From an uncultured Rhodanobacteraceae bacterium (GTDB taxonomy: Bacteria > Pseudomonadota > Gammaproteobacteria > Xanthomonadales > Rhodanobacteraceae), in assembly GCA_937902695.1 (NCBI GenBank), contig CALFNI010000594.1:1-11459 (forward strand): DNA of 11,459 nt, written 5' to 3'. The notes beneath the pieces were generated by a model. That model did not search any database, was not told the origin of the DNA, and saw only the letters and a program-made list of their open reading frames with translations. Positions 1-7,922 of this stretch are shown here, piece after piece. How positions within the stretch are numbered: the first letter of the stretch is position 1; each line of letters begins with the position of its first letter. The position numbers and the translations under genes were made by a program.

Positions 1-1676
1 TAGTCGCCGAACGCATTGACCATCGTCTTCAGCGCCTCGACCTGGCTCACGATCGTGTGCGTCGCGCGATCGATCAACTCGCTCTCCTCGGGCGAGACGC
101 GGCCGAGGAAACGGCGCCGCAGCCGCTCGGCGGCGAGCTGGATCGGCGTCAGCGGATTCTTGACCTCGTGCGCGAGGCGCCGCGCAACCTCGCCCCAGGC
201 CGCATCGCGCTGCGCGCGATTCAACACCGTCAGGTCGTCGAACACGGCCACGTAACCGGCATCGTCGGCGAGCGCGGTTCCGCGCAGCATCAGCACGCGC
301 CGTCCGCCGGCCGTGTCGACGACGAGCTCCTCGCGCCACTCGCGCAAGCCGCCGCGCATGTGCCGCGCGAGCGGCTCGGTGAACGCGGCGAGCTGCGGCT
401 CTTCGCGTTCGATCTCGGCCAGCGAGCGGCCGATGTAGCTCGTCGCGCCGACGCCGAGGATCGCTTCGGCGGCCCGGTTCGCGATACGCAGGCGCCCGTC
501 CGGATCGAAGCCGAGCACGCCGGCCGACAGGCGCTCCAGCAGCGCGACGAGCCAGGCGCGCTGCCGCTCTGTCTCGTGCGCGCTCTTCTGCGCGCGCGCG
601 CTCGCGAACTCGATCTCGCGCGTCATCTTTGCGAACGAATTGACGAGGAAGCCGAGCTCGTCGTTGCTCGCGATCGGCAGCGGCGTGTCGTAGCGGCCGG
701 CGCCGACCGCGCGCGTCGCCGAGATCAGCCGGCCGACCGGCGCGACCAGCCGCCGCGCGACGCCGAACGCCGCGAGCGTGACCATCAGGATCGAAAGCAG
801 CAGCGCGAACGTCAGGATCAGCGCGAACGTCAGCTTCAGCGAGCCGCGCAGGAACTTGAGGCGCTGGAAATCGAAGCTCGCGTTCTCGATGCCGCGCGTC
901 AGCGCCTGCAGGCGCGCCGGCAGCGGATAAAGGCCTTGCAGGAGCCGCCGGCTCGCGGGCACCTCGCCGGCGACGGGCACGGCGACGCGCAGCATCAGCG
1001 TCTCGCCGATCGGCTCGGCCGCCGCGTACCTGCCGTCGCCCTGCACGCGCATCTGCATCGTCGCGTCGGGTCGCGGCGGATCGAGGTAGCGCGGATCGGA
1101 GCTGGTCGTCGCGACGACGCGGCCGTCGCCGCCGAACAGCGTCAGCTGCGTCGCGCCGACTTCGTCGATGCCCTCGTCGAGCGCATGCTGCAGCTCGTCC
1201 GCCGGCGTGTCGGCGAGTTTCGTCGCGAGCGTGACGCTCTGCTGCTCGGCGGCGCGCAGGCGCTCGTCGACGACGATGCGGCCGATCTCGAGCGCGTCGT
1301 CGAGCGCGGCTTCGAGCTTGACGTTGAACCAGTTGTCGATCGTCGCGTCGAGGAAGCGCAAGGCGAATCCGTAGATGACGACGACCGGCGGCACCGCGAG
1401 CAGCACCAGCATCAGCAAGAGGCGCCGGCCGAGGCGAGCGCCCGGGGCGTCGCGTTCGAGATCGACGTGAAGGCGCCAGAGGCGCTGTGCGATCGCCACG
1501 GCGAGCAGCGCAAGCGACACCGCCGCCGCGGCAAGGATCCATCGGTAATACTGCGCGGCGCTGCCGCCGCCGGCGGCGTCTTCGGCGAGCTTCAGCGACG
1601 CGAGCAGGAGCGCGAGCACGGCGAGCGCCGGCAGCGCGCGACGGAGCGCGAACTTCAGCCAGCCCCGGCTTGCCAT
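1..1676 (-). CDS. ntrY: Nitrogen-regulation-type sensor histidine kinase NtrY, N-terminal part (runs off left edge)
   Basis: This is a membrane sensor kinase that would autophosphorylate on histidine and pass phosphate to a response regulator, normally NtrX encoded just downstream (outside the window). 558 codons are present. Hydrophobic segments lie at about residues 8-30, 43-66, 84-106 and 279-304. The third is followed by the typical YGFALRFLDATIDNWF stretch and an extracytoplasmic region to about 278. A HAMP linker (about 305-357) and a PAS domain (about 375-480, with GVLGFDPDGRLRIANRAA) follow. The histidine-kinase box HEVKNPLTPIQLAAERL carries the phospho-acceptor His503, and IVSQVEALKTMVNAF lies near the edge. 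The ATP-binding domain is missing because the window ends. The ATG at 1676 is supported by a GGAG ribosome binding site five bases upstream (complement of 1682-1685). It overlaps the end of the DUF4390 gene by 22 bases, which suggests translational coupling. The family assignment is firm; the signal sensed is unknown. Confidence 0.93.
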   Translation of the reverse strand, partial: MASRGWLKFALRRALPALAVLALLLASLKLAEDAAGGGSAAQYYRWILAAAAVSLALLAVAIAQRLWRLHVDLERDAPGARLGRRLLLMLVLLAVPPVVVIYGFALRFLDATIDNWFNVKLEAALDDALEIGRIVVDERLRAAEQQSVTLATKLADTPADELQHALDEGIDEVGATQLTLFGGDGRVVATTSSDPRYLDPPRPDATMQMRVQGDGRYAAAEPIGETLMLRVAVPVAGEVPASRRLLQGLYPLPARLQALTRGIENASFDFQRLKFLRGSLKLTFALILTFALLLSILMVTLAAFGVARRLVAPVGRLISATRAVGAGRYDTPLPIASNDELGFLVNSFAKMTREIEFASARAQKSAHETERQRAWLVALLERLSAGVLGFDPDGRLRIANRAAEAILGVGATSYIGRSLAEIEREEPQLAAFTEPLARHMRGGLREWREELVVDTAGGRRVLMLRGTALADDAGYVAVFDDLTVLNRAQRDAAWGEVARRLAHEVKNPLTPIQLAAERLRRRFLGRVSPEESELIDRATHTIVSQVEALKTMVNAFGD

Positions 1677-2236
1677 GTGTACTCCGCCGACGACAGTTGC
1701 CAGGCAGGCTCGAACAGCGCCGGCAGGCGCAGCGCGCCCGGCAGCGATGCGGTCTCGAGATCGACGCCGATGCGCACCGGCGTGCGCCGCAACGCCGCGA
1801 ACGCGCCCGGCAACGGCAGCCGCATCGCCGTGAGCGAGGCGAGCAGATAGCCCGGCGTCGCGAAGCTCCGCACGTCGACCGGCGCGTCGAGATCGCGCAT
1901 CTGGTAGCGGCGCGACAGCGGAAAATAGCGAAGCTCGATGCGCTGCTCGGCACGCGCCTCGGAGGGCAGGAAACGCCAGCGTCCGGCGTCGATGCGGATG
2001 CGGAACGTCAGCGGAATGCCGTGATCGAGCGCGTCCTGCATCGGTCCGGACAGTTTGCAGTCGATGCCGATCTCGAGCATCGGCGCTTCGGCCGTGCCCG
2101 AGATGCGCGCGTTGCGGACGACGAGCGTTCCCGGCTGCTGCGCCGCGAGCGCGCCGCAGCCGGCGAGCGCGCACGCGAGAGCGGGCGCGACGAGGGCGCG
2201 CGCGACGCGGCTAGCGGGGCTTCTCGACGATCGCAT
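1655..2236 (-). CDS. DUF4390 family putative lipoprotein
   Basis: A 193-residue protein of unknown function. Its N-terminus has several arginines, a hydrophobic stretch, and a lipobox LAGC with Cys27 as the likely lipidated residue, so export and membrane anchoring are inferred. The mature part is predicted beta-rich, with pieces such as NARISGTAEAPMLEIGIDCK, GIPLTFRIRIDAGRW and RYFPLSRRYQMRDL. These resemble the DUF4390 family, which in other proteobacteria sits between rsmB and ntrY as it does here. The start at 2236 is chosen because it begins the signal peptide and no other ATG or GTG precedes the lipobox. It overlaps the end of rsmB by 26 bases, and its end overlaps ntrY by 22. The conserved position beside a sensor kinase suggests a periplasmic role linked to NtrY signalling, but this is inference only. 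Confidence 0.85.
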   Translation of the reverse strand: MRSSRSPASRVARALVAPALACALAGCGALAAQQPGTLVVRNARISGTAEAPMLEIGIDCKLSGPMQDALDHGIPLTFRIRIDAGRWRFLPSEARAEQRIELRYFPLSRRYQMRDLDAPVDVRSFATPGYLLASLTAMRLPLPGAFAALRRTPVRIGVDLETASLPGALRLPALFEPAWQLSSAEYTWQAGAG

Positions 2237-3518
2237 AATAGAAACCGTCCATCCCTCCGGTGCCGGGCAGGTTCTGGCGTCCGCCACCGGCGGCGCGCCC
2301 GAACGGAGCCGGCACGTCGACGCGCTGCGCGTCGGCGTATGCGGCGCGAAATGCCGCGAGGACGCCTTCGTTCTCGGCGGAGAGCACCGAGCACGTCGCA
2401 TAGACTAGTCGCCCGCCCGGCGCGAGCAAAGGCCAGAGCGCCTGCAAAAGCCGCGTCTGCCCCGCCGCGAGCGGCGCGATGTCGGCGGCGCGCCGATGCA
2501 GCTTGACGTCGGGCTGGCGGCGGATGATGCCGGTGGCCGAGCACGGCGCGTCGAGCAGGATGCGGTCGAACGGGCGTCCGTCCCACCACTGCTCCGGCGC
2601 GGCGGCATCGCCTTGGCGGATGTCCGCGCGAAGGCCGAGGCGCGCGAAGTTTTCCGCGACGCGCGGCAGGCGCGTGACGTCGCGGTCGAGCGCCAGCACA
2701 TCGACGTCGGCGCGCTCGAGCATGTGCGCCGCCTTTCCGCCCGGCGCAGCACAGGCGTCGAGGACGCGCAATCCGTCGCGCAGATCGAGCAACTCGGCGA
2801 CGCGCTGCGCGGCGCCGTCCTGAACCGAGAAAACACCTTCGGCATAGCCCGGCAAGCGCGTCACGTCGGCGCTTTGCTCGAGCACGATCGCGTCGGCGAG
2901 ATCATCGTGTGCCGTCGCGGCGACGCCGGCGTCGGCGAGGCGCCGGAGCATCGAGGCGCGGTCCGTGCGGCGGCGATTGATGCGCAGCGTCAGCGGCGCC
3001 TCGCGGTTGTTCGCGTCGAGGATCGCGTCGAGATCGTCGGGCCAGTCGCGGCCGAGCGCATCGACCAGCCAGCGCGGATGCGCGGTGCGCGTGACGATGT
3101 CGCCGTCGAGCGTTGCATCGAGCGCCGCGCGCTCGCGCGCGAAGCGCCGCAGCAGCGCGTTGACGAGCCCGGCGTAGTTTGCGTGGCCGAGCGCGCGCAC
3201 GGCATCGACGCACGACGCGACGACGGCGTAATCGGGCATGTCGAGCACGGCGATCTGCGCGAAGCCGATCACGACGAGCGCGCGAACATCGCGCGCTTTG
3301 GGCGGCAGCGGCTTTTCGAGCAGCGCGGCGAGCGCGGCATCGAGGCGAAGCCACCAGCGCGTCGCCGCGAACAGCGTGGCCGACAGCAGGGCGCGATCGC
3401 GCGGATCGGCGAAGCGCGACGTCGACGCGGCGAGCGCCGCGCGCAGCGAGGCGCCGTCGAAGGCGACGCGCGCAAGCGCCTTTGCCGCTTCGCCGCGCAG
3501 CGCGGCGCCGGGATTCAC
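2211..3518 (-). CDS. rsmB: 16S rRNA (cytosine-967-C5)-methyltransferase RsmB
   Basis: RsmB (Fmu/Sun) methylates C5 of cytosine 967 of 16S rRNA using S-adenosylmethionine in the cytoplasm. The product is 435 residues, close to the E. coli enzyme. A helical NusB-like RNA-binding domain occupies about residues 5-135. The Rossmann methyltransferase domain has the SAM-binding motif [16 protein letters not shown] at 252-267. The two cysteines of the RNA m5C mechanism are in DAPCSATG (Cys326) and YATCS (Cys376). The C-terminus ends in [13 protein letters not shown], as is usual. I choose the GTG at 3518: it overlaps the fmt stop codon as GTGA, a GGAG lies seven bases upstream, and family similarity starts at [14 protein letters not shown]. 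The open frame extends upstream to 4400, but that part is antiparallel-frame read-through over fmt. Confidence 0.96.
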   Translation of the reverse strand: MNPGAALRGEAAKALARVAFDGASLRAALAASTSRFADPRDRALLSATLFAATRWWLRLDAALAALLEKPLPPKARDVRALVVIGFAQIAVLDMPDYAVVASCVDAVRALGHANYAGLVNALLRRFARERAALDATLDGDIVTRTAHPRWLVDALGRDWPDDLDAILDANNREAPLTLRINRRRTDRASMLRRLADAGVAATAHDDLADAIVLEQSADVTRLPGYAEGVFSVQDGAAQRVAELLDLRDGLRVLDACAAPGGKAAHMLERADVDVLALDRDVTRLPRVAENFARLGLRADIRQGDAAAPEQWWDGRPFDRILLDAPCSATGIIRRQPDVKLHRRAADIAPLAAGQTRLLQALWPLLAPGGRLVYATCSVLSAENEGVLAAFRAAYADAQRVDVPAPFGRAAGGGRQNLPGTGGMDGFYYAIVEKPR

Positions 3519-4453
3519 GAAGCGGCTCCGCGCTCGCGCCGCGCGTTCTGCCAGTCGCGCACGCTGATGCGCCGGCCGCCTGCGCGCTGCACCTCGACGA
3601 TGCGCAGGAGGCCTTTGCCGGTCGCGACGTCGATCGCATCGCGGCCGGTCGCCACGATCGTTCCCGGCGGCTGGTGCGTGCGTGCATCGATCGGCTCGGC
3701 GGACCAGATGCGCACGCGCTCGCCCCAGATCTCGGCGTCGGTGCCGGGCCATGGATCGAACGCGCGGACCTTGCGCGCGAGCACGCGGGCCGGCTCGTTC
3801 CAGTCGAGTCGCGCTTCGGCTTTTTCGATCTTGTGCGCGTAGACGACGCCGGTTTCGGCTTGTGCGCGCGGCCTCAGCGTCTCGCCGCGCGCGACGCGCG
3901 CAAGGCCCTCGGCGAGCGCATCGGCGCCGAGCGCCGCGAGGCGATCGTGCAGCGAGCCGCCGGTATCGTCCTCGCCGATCGGCGTGCGCCGCTCGATCAG
4001 CACGGGTCCGGTGTCGAGGCCGGCTTCCATCTGCATGAGATCGACGCCGGTCTCGGTATCGCCGGCGAGGATCGCGCGCTGGATCGGCGCCGCGCCGCGC
4101 CAGCGCGGCAGCAACGACGCGTGGACGTTCCAGCAACCCAGGCGCGGAATCGCCAGCACCTTTTTCGGCAGGATCAGGCCGTAGGCGACGACGATCATGA
4201 GATCGGGCGCGAGGTCGGCGAGTCGCTCGCGCGCGGCCGGATCGCGGAGCGTTTCGGGCTGCTCGACCGGAACATCCGCCTCGAGCGCGCGCTGCTTGAC
4301 GGGGCTCGCGGCGAGCCTGCGGCCACGTCCGGCGGGACGATCGGGCTGCGTGTACGCCGCGACGACATCGGCGGGCGCGGCCAGGCACGCTTCGAGGCAC
4401 GGCACCGCGAACTCCGGCGTTCCCGCGAACACCAGTCGCAGTCGTTGCGTCAT
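3515..4453 (-). CDS. fmt: Methionyl-tRNA formyltransferase
   Basis: This enzyme transfers a formyl group from 10-formyltetrahydrofolate to Met-tRNA(fMet), making the initiator for bacterial translation. The 312-residue length is typical. The N-terminal formyltransferase domain opens with [18 protein letters not shown]. Catalytic residues are visible as Asn109 and His111 in [19 protein letters not shown] and Asp147 in GLDTGP. The C-terminal tRNA-binding domain begins near residue 205 ([14 protein letters not shown]) and includes RAFDPWPGT. The ATG at 4453 lies 12 bases after the def stop codon, and the stop overlaps the rsmB GTG. Pairing with def is widely conserved, since deformylase removes the group this enzyme adds. 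Confidence 0.97.
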   Translation of the reverse strand: MTQRLRLVFAGTPEFAVPCLEACLAAPADVVAAYTQPDRPAGRGRRLAASPVKQRALEADVPVEQPETLRDPAARERLADLAPDLMIVVAYGLILPKKVLAIPRLGCWNVHASLLPRWRGAAPIQRAILAGDTETGVDLMQMEAGLDTGPVLIERRTPIGEDDTGGSLHDRLAALGADALAEGLARVARGETLRPRAQAETGVVYAHKIEKAEARLDWNEPARVLARKVRAFDPWPGTDAEIWGERVRIWSAEPIDARTHQPPGTIVATGRDAIDVATGKGLLRIVEVQRAGGRRISVRDWQNARRERGAAS

Positions 4454-4465
4454 CGAAGCCCGCCG

Positions 4466-4996
4466 CTAGAGAGCTGCCGCCGCGGGCTCGGCCGTCGACG
4501 CGTGGCGCCGCTGCTTCTCGAGCTTCTTGCGCACGAGCTCGCGCTTCAACGGCGAGAGATAGTCGACGAAGAGCTTGCCGACGAGGTGGTCCATCTCATG
4601 CTGGATGCAGACGGCAAGAAGGCCGTCGGCATCGAACGAGAGCGGCTTGCCGTCGGCGTCGTGCGCTTCGACATGGATGCGATCGGCGCGTTCGACGTCG
4701 GCGAAGATTCCGGGCACCGAGAGGCAGCCCTCCTGATACACCTGCGTGCCTTCCTTCGCAGTGACCTTCGGGTTGACGAGCGTCATGGGCTGGTCCTTGT
4801 CCTCGGACACGTCGAGAACCAGCAGCTGCCGGTGCACGTTCACCTGCGTCGCGGCGAGGCCGATCCCGGGAGCTTCGTACATCGTTTCGAGCATGTCCGC
4901 CGCGAGCTGTCGGAGCGCGGCATCGAACTCGGTGACGGGCGCCGCCTTCGTGCGAAGGCGCGGGTCGGGAAACTCCAGAATCGCTAGCTTGGCCAT
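4466..4996 (-). CDS. def: Peptide deformylase
   Basis: This metalloenzyme removes the N-formyl group from nascent proteins. The product is 176 residues with all three family motifs: GIGLAATQ (44-51), EGCLS (89-93, metal ligand Cys91) and HEMDH (133-137, ligands His133 and His137, catalytic Glu134). It begins [15 protein letters not shown], the usual start of the family. The open frame continues upstream to 5299, but that extension has no family resemblance and would cover the intergenic region, so I use the ATG at 4996. No strong ribosome binding site precedes it. The C-terminal tail after about 150 is basic and then Ala-rich, as in many type I deformylases. It is the first gene of the minus-strand cluster and is likely driven by a promoter in 5043-5080. 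Confidence 0.97.
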   Translation of the reverse strand: MAKLAILEFPDPRLRTKAAPVTEFDAALRQLAADMLETMYEAPGIGLAATQVNVHRQLLVLDVSEDKDQPMTLVNPKVTAKEGTQVYQEGCLSVPGIFADVERADRIHVEAHDADGKPLSFDADGLLAVCIQHEMDHLVGKLFVDYLSPLKRELVRKKLEKQRRHASTAEPAAAAL

Positions 4997-5049
4997 GGAC
5001 TTGAGATGCGGTTCGCAACAGCGTGCCGCAAGATGCGGAAGATACTGGG

Positions 5050-5078
5050 ATTCTAGAGGAGTCCGGGTTTCCGGTCGC
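5050..5078 (-). promoter_or_regulatory. Candidate sigma70 promoter for def-fmt-rsmB cluster
   Basis: On the minus strand, TAGAAT (5055-5050) matches five of six bases of the -10 consensus. Seventeen bases upstream lies GCGACC (5078-5073), a three-of-six match to the -35. It would start transcription near 5043 and give a leader of about 46 bases before the def ATG. The call rests on consensus matching only. Confidence 0.4.
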
Positions 5079-5141
5079 GCCCGGTGCCGGAGGGAGCGCC
5101 GGATGCGATCCCGCAGGGCCCGGACGCGCGCGTCGCTCCTG

Positions 5142-5172
5142 AAAACCCGGCGCTCCCGGCGCTCGCCGTTTT
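5142..5172. other. Imperfect hairpin in the def/tsaP divergent region
   Basis: AAAAC (5142-5146) pairs with GTTTT (5168-5172), and GGCG (5149-5152) pairs with CGCC (5164-5167). A two-base bulge and an 11-base loop lie within. A-rich and T-rich ends flank a GC core on both strands, so it looks terminator-like in either direction. However, no gene ends here. It may instead be a regulatory or chance structure. Confidence 0.3.
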
Positions 5173-5185
5173 GGGACGCCCGTCG

Positions 5186-5214
5186 TTTTCTAGCGTTAAA
5201 GTTTCGGATAGACT
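5186..5214 (+). promoter_or_regulatory. Weak candidate promoter for tsaP
   Basis: An AT-richer patch within a GC-rich region. TAGACT (5209-5214) matches the -10 consensus at four of six positions, and TTTTCT (5186-5191) is a poor -35 at 17-base spacing. It lies about 36 bases before the tsaP ATG. This is the best candidate seen on this strand, but it is weak. Confidence 0.27.
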
Positions 5215-5249
5215 CGCCAAGCCATTGGGGAATCAGGGAATTGGCAGCC

Positions 5250-6419
5250 ATGCTTAAAAAACTACTTGCGGTTTCGGCTGGACTGCTTTTCACCCTCACG
5301 GTTTTTGCGGCAACCGTCAGAACCGTCGAGTGGGCAGAACAGCATTCGGACCGCTATATCGTCAGGAAGGGCGACACGCTCTGGGACATCTCGGCGCACT
5401 TCCTGAGGAAGCCGTGGCTGTGGCCTGAGATCTGGCAGGACAACCCGCAGGTCAGGAACCCGCACCTCATCTATCCCGGCGACGAGCTCGTTCTCGGCGG
5501 CGGCCACGTGCGCCACGGCGAGGGGTCGATCGGCCCGCACGCGCGCATCAGCTCGCTCGAAGACGCCGTCAAGCCGATTCCGCTGTCGTCGCTGAAGCAG
5601 TTCCTCAAGCACGCGCGCATCCTCAGCGAGGACGAGTACGAGAATGCGCCGCACGTCGTCGGCATCGAGGAGAACCAGCTCCGCGGCACCGCGGGCCAGC
5701 TCGCCTACGTGCGCGGCATCGTCGCGCCGCCGGGCACCAAGTTCGCGCTCGTGCGCGCGTCCGGCCGCTACTACGACATGCCGCCGCGCGGCGAAGGCGA
5801 GCCGCGCGAGGTCTATCGGCAGACCGGCGACTGGATGGACGGCCGCCCCGGCCTCCTCTGGCAGCACGGCCCCAATGAGTTCACGCTCGCCGGCAACGTG
5901 CGCTTCCTCGGCTATGAAGTGCTCGACTTCGGCACGGTCGAGGTCACGCGCGTCGGCGATCCGTCGTCCGCGCTGATCGTCTATTCGGATTTCGAAGTGC
6001 GTGCCGGCGATCTCGTGCTGCCGATCGAGGACAAGCCGTACGACGACCAGTACGTGCCGCACGCGCCGGCGCGCGTGCCGGACAACATGCGCGTCATCGC
6101 GTTCGGCGATGCGCTCAACGTGGTGGGTCCGCGCCAGGTCGTCGCGCTCTCGCGCGGCGCCGAGGACGGCATCGAGAACGGCCAGACCTTCAGCATCTAT
6201 CACGACGGCGACGAAGTGATCGACCAGAGCGATTATCCGGAAGGCAGCGCCCGGCGCTTCTTCCATCCGGACGACGCGCACGTCGTGCTGCCGCCCGAGT
6301 TCATCGGGCACGTGATGGTCTTCCGGACGTTCCAGCGCGTCAGCTACGGCCTCGTCATGGATGCGGTCAAGCCGACGCACATCGGCGACTTCCTCTGGGA
6401 TCCGGACCACACGCCGTAA
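5250..6419 (+). CDS. tsaP: LysM peptidoglycan-binding protein, TsaP-like (type IV pilus secretin-associated)
   Basis: A 389-residue exported protein. A signal peptide ([20 protein letters not shown]) with likely cleavage near residue 20 precedes a single LysM domain at about 36-81. That domain includes [17 protein letters not shown] and the hallmark [20 protein letters not shown]. The rest of the protein is a long region without cysteines or membrane spans, as in TsaP. In Neisseria and relatives TsaP binds peptidoglycan and anchors the PilQ secretin for type IV pili; that role is transferred by family resemblance. The position between divergent def and downstream dprA matches the Pseudomonas-type order. 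The ATG at 5250 begins the signal peptide, with AGGG (5235-5238) upstream. The open frame reaches back to 4746, but it overlaps def antisense and is not coding. A strong hairpin follows the stop. Confidence 0.85.
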   Translation: MLKKLLAVSAGLLFTLTVFAATVRTVEWAEQHSDRYIVRKGDTLWDISAHFLRKPWLWPEIWQDNPQVRNPHLIYPGDELVLGGGHVRHGEGSIGPHARISSLEDAVKPIPLSSLKQFLKHARILSEDEYENAPHVVGIEENQLRGTAGQLAYVRGIVAPPGTKFALVRASGRYYDMPPRGEGEPREVYRQTGDWMDGRPGLLWQHGPNEFTLAGNVRFLGYEVLDFGTVEVTRVGDPSSALIVYSDFEVRAGDLVLPIEDKPYDDQYVPHAPARVPDNMRVIAFGDALNVVGPRQVVALSRGAEDGIENGQTFSIYHDGDEVIDQSDYPEGSARRFFHPDDAHVVLPPEFIGHVMVFRTFQRVSYGLVMDAVKPTHIGDFLWDPDHTP

Positions 6420-6432
6420 AGCGGCGCTCTCC

Positions 6433-6450
6433 CTCTCGCGCAAGCGGGAG
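6433..6450 (+). repeat. Small palindrome with GCAA loop after tsaP
   Basis: CTCTCGC (6433-6439) and GCGGGAG (6444-6450) form a seven-pair stem with one G-U pair around a GCAA loop. The sequence is reminiscent of short extragenic palindromes rich in CTCCCGC/GCGGGAG found between genes in GC-rich proteobacteria. It is a single degenerate copy here, so repeat-family membership is only a guess. Confidence 0.4.
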
Positions 6451-6477
6451 CGGCGAAAGAAGAGAATGCAATTTCGT

Positions 6478-6516
6478 ACGCGGCGCGATGGCAACATCGC
6501 GCCGCGTTCGTTTTCG
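6478..6516 (+). terminator. Rho-independent-type terminator between tsaP and dprA
   Basis: A perfect 13-base-pair stem: ACGCGGCGCGATG (6478-6490) and its exact complement at 6495-6507. A GCAA tetraloop closes it, and a short T-rich run (TCGTTTTC) follows. It lies 58 bases after the tsaP stop and ends 31 bases before the dprA start. The T-tract is interrupted, so termination may be partial. The hairpin also shows that the upstream ATG at 6488, inside the stem, is not a likely dprA start. Confidence 0.72.
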
Positions 6517-6538
6517 GCGTCGCCTACAGTCGACGCCG

Positions 6539-7666
6539 ATGGACACCGCATCCAATCGCGACGAGACCGAAGCCTGGCTCTGCCTGTTGCGCGCGCCGCA
6601 GCTGCCGGCGTCACGCCTGCGCGATCTCGTCGAGCGTCACGGCTCCGCGGCGGGCGCGCTTGCTGCGGCGCGCCGCGGCGACGGCGTCGATCGCGCGGCG
6701 CGCACGTGGCTGCGCAAGCCGGATCGCGAAGCCATCGCGAACGATCTCGCGTGGCTCGCGGTCGACGGCCACCGGCTGCTGACGATCGACGATGCGGAGT
6801 TTCCGCCGCTCCTGCGCGAATCGCCCGGCGCGCCCGCGGGACTCTTCATCGCGGGCGACGCGACGGTGCTCTGGCAGCCGCAGATTGCGATCGTCGGCAG
6901 TCGCAACGCGAGCGTGGGCGGTCTTGCGAACGCGCGCAGTTTCGCGCGCGCGCTCGCCGGCGCGGGGCTCGCGATCACGAGCGGGCTCGCCGAGGGCATC
7001 GATGCGGCCGCGCACGAGGCCGCGCTCGAAAGCGGGGCCGCGACGATCGCCGTGCTGGGCACCGGGCCCGACATCGTCTATCCGTCGCGCCACCGCGATC
7101 TCGCCGCGCGCATCGCGAGCGCCGGCGCGCTGGTCAGCGAGTTCGCGCCCGGCACGCCGGGCCGAAAGGAGAACTTTCCGCGGCGCAACCGGATCATCGC
7201 CGGCCTCGCGCTCGGCACGCTCGTCGTCGAGGCGGGCCTTCGCTCGGGCTCGCTGATCACGGCGCGTTCGGCGAGCGATCAGGGACGCGACGTATTCGCG
7301 ATTCCGGGCTCGATCCATCATCCGCTCGCGCGCGGCTGCCACCAGCTGATCAGGAATGGCGCGATGCTGGTCGAGAGCGCCGGCGAAATCATCGAGGCGT
7401 TGCGTCCGCTAGCCGCGCGCCTCGGCGCCGCGCTGCGCGAGCGGCTCGACGCCGACGGGGCGCAGGCGGGCGCGAGGCCGAAGCGCGATCCGGCATATTC
7501 GCGCCTGCTCGCGGCGCTGGACCACGACGCGCTCGGCATCGATGCGCTGGCCGAGCGGACCGGCCTCGGCGCCGCGGCGCTGTCCGCGATGCTGCTCGAC
7601 CTCGAGCTCGACGGCGAGGTCGCGGCCGAGCGCGGCGGGCTTTACGTCCGGCGGCCGGCCGGTTGA
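6539..7666 (+). CDS. dprA: DNA-processing protein DprA (Smf)
   Basis: DprA binds incoming single-stranded DNA and loads RecA during natural transformation. The product is 375 residues. A SAM-like N-terminal region (about 8-70) precedes the Rossmann-fold core. Core motifs are IVGSRNAS (118-125), TSGLAEGIDAAAHEAAL (147-163), GTGPDIVYP (174-182), NFPRRNRIIAGL (212-223) and VVEAGLRSGSLITAR (229-243). A C-terminal winged-helix DprA domain covers about 318-371. The ATG at 6539 is preferred over 6488, which lies in the terminator stem. Neither has a clear ribosome binding site. Beside a type IV pilus-associated gene it is consistent with competence, but dprA is widespread and does not prove transformability. 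Confidence 0.95.
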   Translation: MDTASNRDETEAWLCLLRAPQLPASRLRDLVERHGSAAGALAAARRGDGVDRAARTWLRKPDREAIANDLAWLAVDGHRLLTIDDAEFPPLLRESPGAPAGLFIAGDATVLWQPQIAIVGSRNASVGGLANARSFARALAGAGLAITSGLAEGIDAAAHEAALESGAATIAVLGTGPDIVYPSRHRDLAARIASAGALVSEFAPGTPGRKENFPRRNRIIAGLALGTLVVEAGLRSGSLITARSASDQGRDVFAIPGSIHHPLARGCHQLIRNGAMLVESAGEIIEALRPLAARLGAALRERLDADGAQAGARPKRDPAYSRLLAALDHDALGIDALAERTGLGAAALSAMLLDLELDGEVAAERGGLYVRRPAG

Positions 7667-7680
7667 TTCGGCGAGGTCCG

Positions 7681-7710
7681 TCGCCATGTCATAACCCAAG
7701 CCAATACAAT
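7681..7710 (+). promoter_or_regulatory. Candidate promoter upstream of topA (distal)
   Basis: TACAAT (7705-7710) matches the -10 consensus at five of six positions, within an AT-rich patch. TCGCCA (7681-7686) is a four-of-six -35 at 18-base spacing. It would give a leader of about 205 bases to topA. The call is consensus-based only. Confidence 0.4.
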
Positions 7711-7776
7711 TACTTATCCGGCCGCCCGACCCGCGATACCGGCGCTGCGACGCGCCGGCCCTCACGTCCCTGCAGC

Positions 7777-7805
7777 TTGACAGCCCGCCAGAGCGTGTGT
7801 TTCCA
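7777..7805 (+). promoter_or_regulatory. Candidate promoter upstream of topA (proximal)
   Basis: A perfect -35 hexamer TTGACA (7777-7782) is followed at 17 bases by TTTCCA (7800-7805), a poor -10. The good -35 is unusual in this GC-rich sequence. The weak -10 would imply an activator or an inactive site. Confidence 0.33.
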
Positions 7806-7922
7806 CTGAAAAAGGGGACCCTGAACCGCGCTCCGCCGGAACGCATCCCCGCTGCTATCCCGATTGCCCGCATGGAACGCGGCAGCCCACCCGCTGCTCG
7901 CCAGGCGGGCGCAGGAATGGAA

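Larger units (their letters stand above)
7667..7922 (+). other. Intergenic region between dprA and topA
   Basis: 256 bases with no supportable gene. The open frame of topA extends back to 7797, but that stretch has no family resemblance. The region contains the only clearly AT-rich patch on this side (about 7688-7717) and a consensus TTGACA at 7777-7782. A small CCGGCG/CGCCGG inverted repeat lies at 7739-7758. In several relatives a small smg (DUF494) gene sits here, and I see none. Confidence 0.6.

Noticed and set aside
57..1850. Long plus-strand open frame (597 codons) opposite ntrY
   Set aside because: It is Arg/Glu/Gln-rich low-complexity sequence with no family resemblance. The minus strand reads a well-formed NtrY kinase over the same bases. 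It is a GC-rich antisense artefact.
3519..4400. N-terminal extension of the rsmB open frame
   Set aside because: The extension is arginine-rich read-through over fmt in another frame. The GTG at 3518, overlapping the fmt stop, with a GGAG upstream, fits the family length.
1487..4987. Long plus-strand frames (339, 448 and 602 codons) across the DUF4390-rsmB-fmt-def cluster
   Set aside because: They cut across several real minus-strand genes, are extremely Arg-rich, and have no motifs.
4746..5249. N-terminal extension of the tsaP frame
   Set aside because: It overlaps def antisense and would bury the signal peptide in the middle of the protein.
5262..6614. Minus-strand open frame (450 codons) opposite tsaP
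   Set aside because: It is antisense to a protein with a signal peptide and a clear LysM domain. Its own translation shows no motif.
7739..7758. CCGGCG/CGCCGG inverted repeat as a dprA terminator
   Set aside because: Six base pairs without a T-tract is too weak and common in GC-rich DNA. It is noted only as part of the intergenic region.
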